A DNA stretch of 64,000 nt from Arthrobacter sp. 35W (GTDB lineage Bacteria; Actinomycetota; Actinomycetes; Actinomycetales; Micrococcaceae). A program made the position numbers and the translations under genes. The stretch's first letter is position 1. Each line of letters begins with the position of its first letter. The notes under the pieces were generated by a model. That model saw only the letters and a program-made list of their open reading frames with translations, had not been told where the DNA came from and did not search any database. The DNA lies in assembly GCF_000482545.1 (NCBI RefSeq), contig NZ_KI519454.1:2206954-2270953 (forward strand), written 5' to 3'. Below are positions 7,724 through 15,798 of this stretch, piece by piece.

Positions 7724-7822
7724 AGCTCCATTTTCACCCATCGGGGGCGTACAGGTGCACGGCGCCGTGGCGCGCCGCCGAGGTGCGGGAATCTTCTGGG
7801 GCCGCCAACCATTGAATAGACC

Positions 7823-8347
7823 ATGAAGACTTTTGTATTGGGCGGCGGCTGTTTCTGGTGCTTGGACGCCGTGTACCAAATCACCAAGGGCGTCACCTCG
7901 GTGGTGTCCGGCTACACCGGCGGCTCCATCCGGAACCCCAGCTACGAGGAAATCTGTTCAGGCATGACCGGCCACGCGGAAGTGGTGGCCGTGACGTTCG
8001 ATGAGGAGATCATCCCCGAGGACGTCATCCTGGACATGTTCTTCTCGCTGCACGATCCCACCACGCTGAACCGCCAGGGCTACGACGTCGGAACCCAGTA
8101 CCGCTCGTCGATGTTCTACACCACCGGTGAGGAAGAGGCTGCGTTCCGGGCCGCCATCGAGCGCAACCAGGACCACTGGGACCACCCGATCGTCACGGAG
8201 GTCACCCGCCTGGGCAACTTCTATGAGGCCGAGGAGTACCACCAGAACTTCTACGCCCGCCGTCCGGAACAGGGCTACTGCCAGGTGATCATTAATCCGA
8301 AGCTGGCCAAGGCCCGGAAATATTACTCTGCGTGGCTCACTGCCTAA
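7823..8347 (+). CDS. msrA: Peptide-methionine (S)-S-oxide reductase MsrA
   Basis: 174 residues; repairs oxidised methionine in proteins with thioredoxin as reductant. The active-site GGGCFWC is at residues 7-13, followed by GVTSVVSGYTGG, the GHAEVVAVTFD segment and FFSLHDPTTLNRQGYDVGTQYRS. YHQNFYARRPEQGYC near the end supplies a candidate recycling Cys. The length is typical. No clear Shine-Dalgarno precedes the ATG. The gene is divergent from the NIF3-like gene. Confidence 0.97.
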   Translation: MKTFVLGGGCFWCLDAVYQITKGVTSVVSGYTGGSIRNPSYEEICSGMTGHAEVVAVTFDEEIIPEDVILDMFFSLHDPTTLNRQGYDVGTQYRSSMFYTTGEEEAAFRAAIERNQDHWDHPIVTEVTRLGNFYEAEEYHQNFYARRPEQGYCQVIINPKLAKARKYYSAWLTA

Positions 8348-8373
8348 CGCCGGGCCCGCGGCGCTGGCTAGGC

Positions 8374-8391
8374 TTGCGTTAAGTTTCGCAA
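8374..8391. promoter_or_regulatory. TTGCG-N8-CGCAA dyad upstream of cysK
   Basis: A 5-bp inverted repeat, TTGCG (8374-8378) and CGCAA (8387-8391), lies 36 bp before the cysK start codon in the msrA-cysK gap. The position suits an operator for a sulfur-metabolism regulator, but with only one copy and no recognised consensus this is a weak call. Confidence 0.25.
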
Positions 8392-8427
8392 CAGAACTTC
8401 ATCCACTTCACAGACAGGTCAAACTTC

Positions 8428-9363
8428 ATGGCACGTATTTACGATGACGTCACTCAGCTTGTCGGCGGCACTCCGCTGGTCCGCTTGAACCGGCTGACCG
8501 AGGGCTTGGACGCCACCGTCGCGGTGAAGCTGGAGTTCTACAACCCCGCCAACTCCGTCAAGGACCGCATTGGTGTGGCCATCGTTGACGCCGCCGAGAA
8601 GGCCGGCGAGCTCAAGCCGGGCGGAACCATCGTGGAAGGCACCTCCGGCAACACCGGCATCGCCCTGGCCATGGTGGGCGCTGCCCGCGGCTACAAGGTC
8701 ATCCTGACCATGCCGGAGACCATGTCCACCGAGCGCCGCGTGATGCTGCGCGCCTACGGTGCGCAGATTGTGCTGACCCCCGGCTCCGAGGGCATGCGCG
8801 GCGCTGTGGAGAAGGCCCAGGAGATCGTGGCAAACACGGAGAACTCCATCTGGGCCCGCCAGTTCGCCAACCCGGCCAACGCTGCCATCCACAAGGCGAC
8901 CACCGGTGAAGAGATCTGGGAAGACACCAACGGCGCCATCGACATCCTGGTTGCAGGCGTCGGCACCGGCGGCACCATCACCGGCGTCGGCCAGCTGCTG
9001 CGCGAACGCAAGCCCGAGGTGAAGATCGTGGCCGTGGAGCCCAAGGACTCCGCCATCCTCAATGGCGGCGCCGCAGGCCCGCACAAGATCCAGGGCCTGG
9101 GCGCCAACTTCATCCCCGATGTTCTGGACCAGAACATCTACGATGAGGTCCTCGATGCCACGCTGGAGGACTCCGTGGAGACCGCCCGCGCACTGGGCAC
9201 CCAGGAAGGCATCCTCGGCGGCATCTCCGCCGGCGCGGCCGTCTGGGGCGCCCTGGAGCTGGCCAAGCGTGAAGAGAACGCCGGCAAGCTGATCGTCGCC
9301 GTCGTACCGGACTTTGGCGAGCGCTACATCTCCACCGTTTTGTACGACGACATCCGCGGCTAA
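8428..9363 (+). CDS. cysK: Cysteine synthase A (O-acetylserine sulfhydrylase)
   Basis: 311 residues; a PLP enzyme converting O-acetyl-L-serine and sulfide to L-cysteine. The lysine that binds PLP is in [13 protein letters not shown] (about residue 44); substrate-loop [12 protein letters not shown] and phosphate-binding [12 protein letters not shown] follow, and the C-terminal [16 protein letters not shown] is typical. Usual length. It is followed by cysE, whose product makes its substrate; the two proteins form the cysteine synthase complex in well-studied bacteria. A 15-bp-arm hairpin lies between the genes and may set their relative expression. Confidence 0.97.
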   Translation: MARIYDDVTQLVGGTPLVRLNRLTEGLDATVAVKLEFYNPANSVKDRIGVAIVDAAEKAGELKPGGTIVEGTSGNTGIALAMVGAARGYKVILTMPETMSTERRVMLRAYGAQIVLTPGSEGMRGAVEKAQEIVANTENSIWARQFANPANAAIHKATTGEEIWEDTNGAIDILVAGVGTGGTITGVGQLLRERKPEVKIVAVEPKDSAILNGGAAGPHKIQGLGANFIPDVLDQNIYDEVLDATLEDSVETARALGTQEGILGGISAGAAVWGALELAKREENAGKLIVAVVPDFGERYISTVLYDDIRG

Positions 9364-9374
9364 ACCCCGCCCGC

Positions 9375-9406
9375 CCAGTGGCTGGCGCGCCCGCGCCAGC
9401 CACTGG
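9375..9406. terminator. Perfect hairpin between cysK and cysE
   Basis: CCAGTGGCTGGCGCG (9375-9389) pairs perfectly with 9392-9406, leaving a 2-base apex. There is no T-run on the plus strand, so it may be an mRNA-processing or partial attenuation stem rather than a full terminator. Confidence 0.6.
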
Positions 9407-9464
9407 AGGCCTCGGGCGCGCAGGCCCAGCCTTGGGGCCCGCCCATCACACACGAAAGCAGTCT

Positions 9465-10052
9465 GTGGGAATTTTCGCCAGAATACGCGAGGACCTCGAA
9501 GCCGCCCGGTCACACGACCCGGCGGCTCGAGGTTCTTTTGAGAACTTCTTTGTCTACTCCGGCCTGCACGCCATCTGGGTGCACCGGTTGACGCACAAGA
9601 TGTGGGCCAACCCGTCGCTGCGCTTCCCTGCGCGGGTGCTCTCGCAGCTGGCCCGTTTCGCCACCGGCATTGAGATCCATCCGGGCGCCACCGTGGGCCG
9701 GCGGTTCTTCATCGACCATGGCATGGGTGTGGTGATCGGCGAGACGGCCGAGATCGGCGACGACGTGATGATCTACCACGGTGTGACGCTGGGCGGCCGT
9801 TCCCTGGCCAAGACCAAACGCCACCCCACCATCGGCAACCGGGTCACCATCGGTTCCGGTGCCAAGGTGCTCGGCCCCATCTACATCGGCGACGATTCTG
9901 CGATCGGGGCCAACGCCGTCGTGGTCAAGGACGCCCCGGCCGAGTCCATCATCACCGGCATCCCCGGCAAGGTGCGGCACCGCGATGCCGCCAAGGAAAT
10001 GGCACCGGCGGTGGATCCGGCGGAGTACATCGACCCCGCCATGTGGATCTAA
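9465..10052 (+). CDS. cysE: Serine O-acetyltransferase
   Basis: 195 residues; acetylates L-serine with acetyl-CoA, the first committed step of cysteine synthesis. The left-handed beta-helix hexapeptide repeats run from about residue 65 ([20 protein letters not shown] with the active-site His) through [19 protein letters not shown] to [12 protein letters not shown]. The C-terminus ends in Ile (EYIDPAMWI), as needed to insert into the CysK active site. This is the short bacterial form without a long N-terminal domain. The GTG at 9465 has GAAAG seven bases upstream. Confidence 0.95.
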   Translation: MGIFARIREDLEAARSHDPAARGSFENFFVYSGLHAIWVHRLTHKMWANPSLRFPARVLSQLARFATGIEIHPGATVGRRFFIDHGMGVVIGETAEIGDDVMIYHGVTLGGRSLAKTKRHPTIGNRVTIGSGAKVLGPIYIGDDSAIGANAVVVKDAPAESIITGIPGKVRHRDAAKEMAPAVDPAEYIDPAMWI

Positions 10053-10072
10053 CTCCTTCACTGCGCACTGGG

Positions 10073-10091
10073 CCGCAGCGGACCGCTGCGG
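10073..10091. terminator. Short palindrome between convergent cysE and lacI-type gene
   Basis: CCGCAGCGG, one base, then CCGCTGCGG (10073-10091), in the 40-bp gap between two convergent stop codons. This is a plausible bidirectional terminator stem, without a T-run. Confidence 0.4.
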
Positions 10092-10092
10092 A

Positions 10093-11106
10093 TCAGCCGC
10101 GGGTCGAAGCTCTGACGACAAGTTCCGGCTGCAACACGATGTTCTTCTTTCGGCCGGCGTCGCTGTTGGCGATCTCTGCGGTGAGGAGGTCCACCGCTGC
10201 GATGCCGAATCCCTCGTGGGGTGTGCGGATCGACGTCAGCGGAATGATCGACGCCGCGCCGAACTCGATGTCGTCATAGCCCACCAACAGCATGTCCGCC
10301 GGTATGCGGATCCCATGGTCCACCACCAGACCATGCATGATGCCCAAGGCCAGCAGGTCGTTGGCGGCGAAGATCGCATCCGGCCGGTTTGCCGGCGGGC
10401 GGCTGGCGATGGCCGCAGCCACCAACCGGCCCTCGGCTATGGTGCGATTGTCCACGTTGATGACCTCCATGGTGGCATCCCCCGCCTCCCGGACGGCCCG
10501 GCCGGCCCCCTCGAGGCGGTCGCCTATCTGCTGGATCCCCAAGGGACCCCCCACGAACGCAATCCGGCGGCCCGCCTGGGCAATCAGATGCTGAACGGCC
10601 AGATACCCACCGGTGACGTCGTCGACCGAGACTGACGGCTGGTCACTGCCCAGTGCCCGCTGGCCGACCAGGACCGTGGGGGTTCCCCGCCGCCGGATGT
10701 GCAAGAGCCTGTCTTCAATGGGATCGTGCGAGGCCACCAGCATGCCCAGCACCCTGTGGGCCTGGAACATTTCCAGGTAGGCGTCCTCGCGCTCCCGGCT
10801 GCGGTTGGAATTTGCCAGGAAGACCGACAGGCCGTTGGCCGCCGCCTGCTGCTCCACGCCTTCGGCGATCGTGGCAAAGAACGGGTTGCTGACATCGGGG
10901 GCGATGTAGGCAATGGTGTCACTGGTGCCGCGGCGCAGCTGGGATGCGGCATCATTGCGGACAAATCCGAGCTGGTCTATGGCACGCTGGATGCGCTCGC
11001 GCTTTTCCTCCGACACTCTGTCCGGGTGGTTGAGGAAATGTGACACCGTTCCCTGGGCCACGGCTGCAACAGCTGCGACCTCGCGGATTCCTACCCTTGC
11101 TGGCAT
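10093..11106 (-). CDS. LacI-family regulator of the rhamnoside cluster
   Basis: 337 residues. The N-terminal HTH with hinge helix (GIREVAAVAAVAQGTVSHFL, then RAIDQLGFVRNDAASQLR) is followed by a periplasmic-binding-protein-like effector domain (IAYIAPDVSNPFF, GYDDIEFGAASIIPLTSI). It most likely represses the divergent transporter/GH78 operon and is released by a sugar, probably rhamnose or a rhamnoside; the ligand is inferred from the neighbours. Three copies of a TTGAAACGTGTCAA-type operator lie between it and the operon. One copy overlaps the -35 box of its own promoter (TTGACA at 11303-11298, 17-bp spacer, CAGAAT at 11280-11275), so it is probably autoregulated. Confidence 0.93.
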   Translation of the reverse strand: MPARVGIREVAAVAAVAQGTVSHFLNHPDRVSEEKRERIQRAIDQLGFVRNDAASQLRRGTSDTIAYIAPDVSNPFFATIAEGVEQQAAANGLSVFLANSNRSREREDAYLEMFQAHRVLGMLVASHDPIEDRLLHIRRRGTPTVLVGQRALGSDQPSVSVDDVTGGYLAVQHLIAQAGRRIAFVGGPLGIQQIGDRLEGAGRAVREAGDATMEVINVDNRTIAEGRLVAAAIASRPPANRPDAIFAANDLLALGIMHGLVVDHGIRIPADMLLVGYDDIEFGAASIIPLTSIRTPHEGFGIAAVDLLTAEIANSDAGRKKNIVLQPELVVRASTRG

Positions 11107-11289
11107 GACGTCCCCCTTCGAGTTCTTTGGCCGGTTGGTTCTGGTGCGTCGGCGCTGGCCAGCGGAGCCAGCTGCCGAGGAACATCCTCGCCGATTTCAG
11201 TCGGCGCGGCCGCCACGACACGGACCCGCGGTGCTAAATGGCCATCCCTGGATGGCCACCGCCTTGGCCTGCTCATTCTGCATCAATTC

Positions 11290-11303
11290 TTGAAACGTGT
11301 CAA
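11290..11303. promoter_or_regulatory. LacI-type operator O1, overlapping the lacI-type promoter
   Basis: TTGAAACGTGTCAA, a near-palindrome with the central CG typical of LacI-family operators. Read on the minus strand, its TTGACA is a consensus -35 box with CAGAAT 17 bp downstream (11280-11275), driving the regulator gene. Binding here would block the regulator's own transcription. Confidence 0.7.
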
Positions 11304-11362
11304 TGACTTTTGAACAAGAAACGCACTCCGGTGATCATCTGTGTTCAGTCACACAAAAACCC

Positions 11363-11391
11363 TTGACACACATACTCCCTGTGACTAGTGT
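11363..11391 (+). promoter_or_regulatory. Promoter of the rhamnoside transport operon
   Basis: Consensus -35 TTGACA (11363-11368), 17-bp spacer, -10-like TAGTGT (11386-11391). The predicted start, around 11398, falls on operator O2, so a bound LacI-type repressor would block initiation. Confidence 0.65.
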
Positions 11392-11397
11392 CAACTT

Positions 11398-11411
11398 TTG
11401 AAACGTGTCAA
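11398..11411. promoter_or_regulatory. LacI-type operator O2
   Basis: Second exact copy of TTGAAACGTGTCAA, at the predicted transcription start of the binding-protein operon. Confidence 0.7.
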
Positions 11412-11425
11412 CCAAGTGTTGGCAG

Positions 11426-11439
11426 CTGAAACGTGTCAA
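11426..11439. promoter_or_regulatory. LacI-type operator O3
   Basis: CTGAAACGTGTCAA, one base different from O1/O2, 28 bp downstream of O2 (near-integral helical turns) in the 5' untranslated region. It could allow cooperative or looped repression with O2 and with O1, which lies 108 bp upstream of O2. Confidence 0.65.
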
Positions 11440-11494
11440 GCACATTGTTGAGTTGAGCACCCGTTCATCAAAGCCACAAATTCAAGGAGGAATT

Positions 11495-12838
11495 GTGTCC
11501 ATTGCAGCAAATCCACTGCGCAAGCACCCCATCGCAAAGCTGTTGGCAGGAGCCGGCGTCGCGACTCTGCTCCTGTCCGCATGCGGAGCCAACCCGGGCA
11601 CCACTGCCGCACCTGGAAGCGAGGCCAAGGACACCGCTACGGCCTTCTCGCTCCTGACGCCTGCGGAGAATCCGATCATCCGCAATGAATTCGCGGCCCT
11701 GGCCAAAGACCAGTGTGTCAGCCAGGACAAGGCCCTGCCGCTGAAGGCCGAGACGGTGGCCCAAAGCGATGTCGTGCAGAAGATCACGCTGTTGGCGAGC
11801 CAGGACGCCCTGCCCGTCTCCTTTGTGGCCGGCACCGCACAGGTCAAGCCCACCGGCGACCTCGGCAAGAGCGGGCTCGCAGCGGACTACGAGAAGATCC
11901 TCACCGATCTGGGCGTTTGGGACAACATCCTCCCGGCGGCCCGTTCGGCCGTGAAGGCAGCCTACGGCGGCAACATGGCCTCGCTGCCCTACCAGTTCAA
12001 TGTCGAGGGCATCTTCTACAACAAGAAGCTGCTGGCCGAGCAGAACATCAAGGAGCCGAAGACCTGGGGCGAGCTGGTCTCTGCCTTGAAGAAGATGAAG
12101 GAAGCCGGAGTGGTTCCCCTCACCGAAGCAGGAAGCCAGGGCTGGCCCATCACGCGCCTGCTGGGCAACTACATCTTCCGCAGCGTGGGCCCCGACGCCC
12201 TCAAGGATGTCCAGGAGGGCAAGGCAAAGCTGACCGACGCCAAGTACGTCGAGGCGGCCCAAGCCATCGCCGATCTGGGCGCAGCGGACCTGTTCGGCGA
12301 GGGCATCACCTCCCGCGACACCGACACTGCCAACGCCCAGTTCCTCAACGGACAGGCTGCCATGACCTACAACGGTTCTTGGATGCTCGCCAACATCAAC
12401 GATCCGAAGCAGAACAAGATCGGTGCCGAGAACGTCGGTTTCATGCCGTTCCCCGCCGTTGACGGTGGTGCCGGCAACAGCGGCCAGTGGCCGGCCAATG
12501 CCGGCGCAGCCACAGCGTTGTCCGCCAAGTCCTACGGACCCAAGGTCGGCGACTGGCTCACGTGCGTTGCCGAAAACTACGGCAGCTCCGTCATGAAGAA
12601 CCAGTCCGTTGTCTCCGGATTCCGGCTGAACACTCCTGTCGAGAACATTCCGCCCCTGACGGCCCAGGTCCAGGGCATCGTTGGCGAGGCCAGCGAGACG
12701 CTGCTGTGGTTCGAAGCACTCTTCGACGCCAAGACCACCAAGGACGCCCAGACCAACGTCAGCCTGCTCGTCACCGGACAGATGGCGCCGAAGGCCTACA
12801 TGGAACTCCTCCAGGCGGGTCTGGGCAAGGCCAAGTAG
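11495..12838 (+). CDS. ABC transporter sugar-binding lipoprotein
   Basis: 447 residues; captures a sugar outside the membrane and delivers it to the two permeases encoded next. The N-terminus is a lipoprotein signal peptide with lipobox LLSAC (Cys about residue 30), then an Ala/Thr-rich linker and a family 1 extracellular solute-binding fold (YQFNVEGIFYNKKLLAEQNI, KTWGELVSALKKMKEAGV, GQAAMTYNGSWML). The GTG at 11495 is chosen because AAGGAGG lies just upstream and the signal peptide begins there. The cargo is inferred to be rhamnose-containing saccharides from the GH78 gene in the same operon. Confidence 0.93.
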   Translation: MSIAANPLRKHPIAKLLAGAGVATLLLSACGANPGTTAAPGSEAKDTATAFSLLTPAENPIIRNEFAALAKDQCVSQDKALPLKAETVAQSDVVQKITLLASQDALPVSFVAGTAQVKPTGDLGKSGLAADYEKILTDLGVWDNILPAARSAVKAAYGGNMASLPYQFNVEGIFYNKKLLAEQNIKEPKTWGELVSALKKMKEAGVVPLTEAGSQGWPITRLLGNYIFRSVGPDALKDVQEGKAKLTDAKYVEAAQAIADLGAADLFGEGITSRDTDTANAQFLNGQAAMTYNGSWMLANINDPKQNKIGAENVGFMPFPAVDGGAGNSGQWPANAGAATALSAKSYGPKVGDWLTCVAENYGSSVMKNQSVVSGFRLNTPVENIPPLTAQVQGIVGEASETLLWFEALFDAKTTKDAQTNVSLLVTGQMAPKAYMELLQAGLGKAK

Positions 12839-12860
12839 CCCTCCCACTCAACGGCCAAGG

Positions 12861-12907
12861 GGCGGTGGGCGGGTTCCCACGAGGCATAGTGGAACCCGCC
12901 CACCGCC
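12861..12907 (+). promoter_or_regulatory. Stable hairpin between binding protein and permease genes
   Basis: GGCGGTGGGCGGGTTCCCAC (12861-12880) pairs with 12889-12907 with one bulged C and an 8-nt loop. No T-run follows. In sugar ABC operons such a stem often stabilises or partly attenuates mRNA so that the binding protein is made in excess of the permeases; that role is inferred here. Confidence 0.6.
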
Positions 12908-12976
12908 ACCAGCCCACCGCCCCACCCGGCCGTGCCGGTCGGAACACCGGGGCATCATTCCACGAAAGGAACCACC

Positions 12977-13861
12977 GTGCAGAACGTCCTCGGCGACAAA
13001 CGCGCAATCCTTATTCTGCTGGGGCCGGCTCTGCTGCTCTTTACGCTGATCAAGCTCGTGCCCGTCCTCTGGTCGCTTGGCCTGACCTTCTTCACGGGCA
13101 ATCCGTTGAGCGGGTTTGAGTTCAATGGCATTGAAAACTTCCAGCGCTTCATCGAAGACCCCCAGGCCCTCCAGGCGCTGCTCTTCACCCTCAAATACTC
13201 TGCTGTCACCACCGTCGGCCAGATCGTTCTGGGCTACGGCTTGGCCTTGATGTACGTCTTCGTCCTTCGCAACGCATCCAACTTCGTCAGGACGGTGGTG
13301 TTCTTCCCCACCATCCTGCCAACCGTTGCCGTCGGCCTGCTCTTCAAGAGCCTCTTTGCCGTCGGAGACCAGCAAGGGCCTGTCAACGCCAGCCTCAACG
13401 CCTTGGGATTCTCCTCGGTGGACTGGTTCGCCTCCGGTGATGGGACATTCTTCGTGGCCATCGTCATGGAACTGTGGCGCTCCATGGGATTCTTCGCGGT
13501 GCTGCTCTATGCGGGCCTGTTGGACATTCCGGAAGAGACCATGGAATCTGCCCGCTTGGATGGTGCCACCGGGTTCCGGCTTGTCAAACACATCGTGATT
13601 CCGCTGTCCCTGCCCGTGCTGCTGTCCTCGGTCATCTTCAGCTTCAACAACACGCTGAAGGTGTTCGACACAGTTCTGGCACTGAACAACGGCGGGCCGG
13701 GCAGCGAAACGACACCGCTGACGCTGTACATGTTCAACACAGTTTTCGGCTATTCGGACTACGGATATGGAAGCACCATCGCCTTCGCGCTCACCATCAT
13801 GTGCTTCCTGGTGACCCTGTTCATCTTCCGGTCTTCCCGCCGCGACAACACGAGGGCATAG
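12977..13861 (+). CDS. ABC sugar transporter permease 1 (MalF/UgpA type)
   Basis: 294 residues, about six transmembrane helices, starting with ILILLGPALLLFTLIKLVPVL. The cytoplasmic EAA loop that contacts the ATPase is visible as ESARLDGATGFRLVKHIVIP. The GTG at 12977 has GAAAGGA six bases upstream. It is followed 6 bp later by the second permease gene; the two form the heterodimeric membrane channel. No ATPase gene is present in the cluster, so a shared MsiK-type ATPase elsewhere in the genome is probably used. Confidence 0.93.
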   Translation: MQNVLGDKRAILILLGPALLLFTLIKLVPVLWSLGLTFFTGNPLSGFEFNGIENFQRFIEDPQALQALLFTLKYSAVTTVGQIVLGYGLALMYVFVLRNASNFVRTVVFFPTILPTVAVGLLFKSLFAVGDQQGPVNASLNALGFSSVDWFASGDGTFFVAIVMELWRSMGFFAVLLYAGLLDIPEETMESARLDGATGFRLVKHIVIPLSLPVLLSSVIFSFNNTLKVFDTVLALNNGGPGSETTPLTLYMFNTVFGYSDYGYGSTIAFALTIMCFLVTLFIFRSSRRDNTRA

Positions 13862-13867
13862 GACACC

Positions 13868-14773
13868 ATGACCATCAATGCAACAACCCCCCGGACCTAC
13901 TCCCCTCCGGCCGCTCCTCCCCCGGCAAGGAACACCAGGCAGCTCCTGCGCGGCGTGCGAAAGTACACCGGCCGCATCCTGATTGCCCTGCTCGTGGCGG
14001 TGGAAATCTATCCGTTGTTCTGGCTGGTCATGGGATCGTTCAAGACCCAGAACGAGTTCTTCTCCAAGCCAACGTGGGAGCTGCCGGGCAGTTTCAATCT
14101 GGACAACTATGTGGCCGCCTGGACCACCGGATCCATCGCAACCAATCTGCTCAACAGCGCGGCCGTCACCATCCCGTCGCTGCTGTTGATCATCGTGTTG
14201 GGCGTTGCCGCCGCATTCGCCCTGGAGGTGATGGTCTGGAAGGGCCGCAACACCGTCCTGATGATCTTCATCGCAGGCATCATGATCCCCGGCCAGATGA
14301 TCCTGGTTCCCTTGTTCACCGTGTACTTCCGCACCGGCCTGACCAACTCGTTGTGGCCATTGATCATCACCTACACAGTGATGGGTCTGCCGCTGACGGT
14401 GTTCCTCATGACCGCCTATTTCCGCGCCATTCCGCGTGAAATCTTCGAAGCAGCAACCATTGACGGGGCCAGCATCATCAGGTCCTTCTTCTCCATGGGC
14501 ATCCCGATGATGCGCAACGCCATCATCACCATCGCACTGGTCGAGTTCTTCAGCATCTGGAACGATCTGCTCATTGCCTTGACCTTTACCACCAAGTCGG
14601 AGCTCGCCACCGTCCAGGTAGGCCTGCTCAACTTCAGCGACCAGTACGGATCCACGCAGTATGGGCCGCTGTTTGCCTCCATCAGCATCAACGTGGTGGG
14701 CATGCTGGTTCTGTACCTGTTCCTGAACAAGCAGATCATGGCCGGCCTCGCCGCCGGCGGTGTCAAGGGCTGA
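13868..14773 (+). CDS. ABC sugar transporter permease 2 (MalG/UgpB type)
   Basis: 301 residues. After a Pro-rich cytoplasmic N-terminus come about six membrane helices, first ILIALLVAVEIYPLFWLVMG. The EAA motif is EAATIDGASIIRSFFSMGIP. It starts with ATG 6 bp after permease 1. Its end nearly abuts the next gene (GTG 14778), indicating translational linkage within the operon. Confidence 0.93.
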   Translation: MTINATTPRTYSPPAAPPPARNTRQLLRGVRKYTGRILIALLVAVEIYPLFWLVMGSFKTQNEFFSKPTWELPGSFNLDNYVAAWTTGSIATNLLNSAAVTIPSLLLIIVLGVAAAFALEVMVWKGRNTVLMIFIAGIMIPGQMILVPLFTVYFRTGLTNSLWPLIITYTVMGLPLTVFLMTAYFRAIPREIFEAATIDGASIIRSFFSMGIPMMRNAIITIALVEFFSIWNDLLIALTFTTKSELATVQVGLLNFSDQYGSTQYGPLFASISINVVGMLVLYLFLNKQIMAGLAAGGVKG

Positions 14774-14777
14774 CCCG

Positions 14778-15671
14778 GTGGCTGGTGGACGCAGCGCCCT
14801 CTATCTGGGAGCTTCGCGGCTGGGGGACGGGCGGCTGGACCACGAGGGCAGCGCCCGTCTGGCCGATGCCTTCATGCACGCCGGCTTCGACGGGGTGGAC
14901 ACCTCCAACAACTACACCGAGGGCCGCAGCGAAGCGCTGCTCGGCGCGGCCATCAGCAGCGCCGGTTCCGTGCCGGACGGCGTCGCCCTGTCCACCAAGG
15001 CCGACGCCGATCCGGTGACGGGCGCCTTTGACGGCGACCGCGTCAACCGCTCCTTCGAAGAATCGACGCAGCGGCTCGGTGTGGACCGGCTGCCGCTGTA
15101 CCTGCTGCACGATCCATACTCCATCACCGTCAAGGAAGCGATGTCCTCCGGCGGCGCGGTTGAGGCCCTTGTGCAGCTCCGCGGCCAGGGGCTGGTGGGG
15201 GCGGTTGGCATTGCAGCGGGCCCCCTTCCCCTGCTCGCCGAGTACCTGGCCACTGGCGCATTCGACGCCGTCCTCTCGCACAATCGGTTCACCCTGGCGG
15301 ACCGCAGCGCAGCCGGGCTCTTTGCCGACGCCCGGGCCCGGGGCATCACTGTTGTCAATGCGGCACCTTTTGGCGGCGGAATCCTGGCAGGTTCCGCAGC
15401 TTCCGCCGGCCGCTATGCCTACCGGCCCGCCTCGGCTGCTCTGCTGCGCTGGGTCGGCCGGCTCGGGGACCTCTGTGCAAGCGCCGGAATACCGCTGGCC
15501 GCTGCGGCCCTGGACTTTTCCCTGCACCACCCCGACGTCGACGCCACAGTCGTGGGCATCACCAGTCTCCAACGCCTGCAAGAGCTCCGCGGCCTGGTCA
15601 ACACCCCGGTGCCCGAGGAGCTTCGATTGGCCATTGCCGAGCTGGGCGATCCGCCCGGGAACCCACCCTAA
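14778..15671 (+). CDS. Aldo/keto reductase of the rhamnoside operon
   Basis: 297 residues, a TIM-barrel NAD(P)-dependent oxidoreductase. The catalytic tetrad is visible: Asp and Tyr in GVDTSNNYTEG, Lys in LSTKADADP, His in LYLLHDPYS. The overall pattern resembles the L-fucose/D-threo-aldose 1-dehydrogenase branch, which oxidises free sugars at C1. In this operon a likely substrate is L-rhamnose or a related 6-deoxy sugar released by the GH78 enzyme, but that is inference. The GTG at 14778 has AAGGG 8 nt upstream (at 14765-14769); a GTG at 14760 would overlap the permease gene. Confidence 0.85.
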   Translation: MAGGRSALYLGASRLGDGRLDHEGSARLADAFMHAGFDGVDTSNNYTEGRSEALLGAAISSAGSVPDGVALSTKADADPVTGAFDGDRVNRSFEESTQRLGVDRLPLYLLHDPYSITVKEAMSSGGAVEALVQLRGQGLVGAVGIAAGPLPLLAEYLATGAFDAVLSHNRFTLADRSAAGLFADARARGITVVNAAPFGGGILAGSAASAGRYAYRPASAALLRWVGRLGDLCASAGIPLAAAALDFSLHHPDVDATVVGITSLQRLQELRGLVNTPVPEELRLAIAELGDPPGNPP

Positions 15672-15701
15672 ATCGGCGCCAATCTTTCACCCGCAGTTCT
15701 T

Positions 15702-15748
15702 TTGACAGTGCCACCAAAGGTGGCTGGCCACCCAGTGGCACCCGTCAA
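15702..15748 (+). promoter_or_regulatory. Compound stem-loop before the rhamnosidase gene
   Basis: Nested inverted repeats: TTGAC (15702-15706) with GTCAA (15744-15748), GTGCCAC (15708-15714) with GTGGCAC (15735-15741), and an inner GGTGGC/GCCACC pair (15719-15732). It lies in the 127-bp gap before the GH78 gene and may attenuate or process the operon mRNA. No LacI-type operator copy is seen here. Confidence 0.45.
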
Positions 15749-15798
15749 CCGTCGCCGGCGCTTCGTGCGCCACTATCTGAAAGGAGGTGTGTCCCACA

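Noticed and set aside
11405..11494. An earlier start for the sugar-binding lipoprotein
   Set aside because: The earlier codons lie within operators O2-O3 and would put about 30 residues before the lipoprotein signal peptide; the GTG at 11495 has AAGGAGG just upstream.
15787..15798. GTG at 15787 as the start of the rhamnosidase
   Set aside because: It overlaps the AAAGGAGG ribosome-binding site that properly serves the ATG at 15799.
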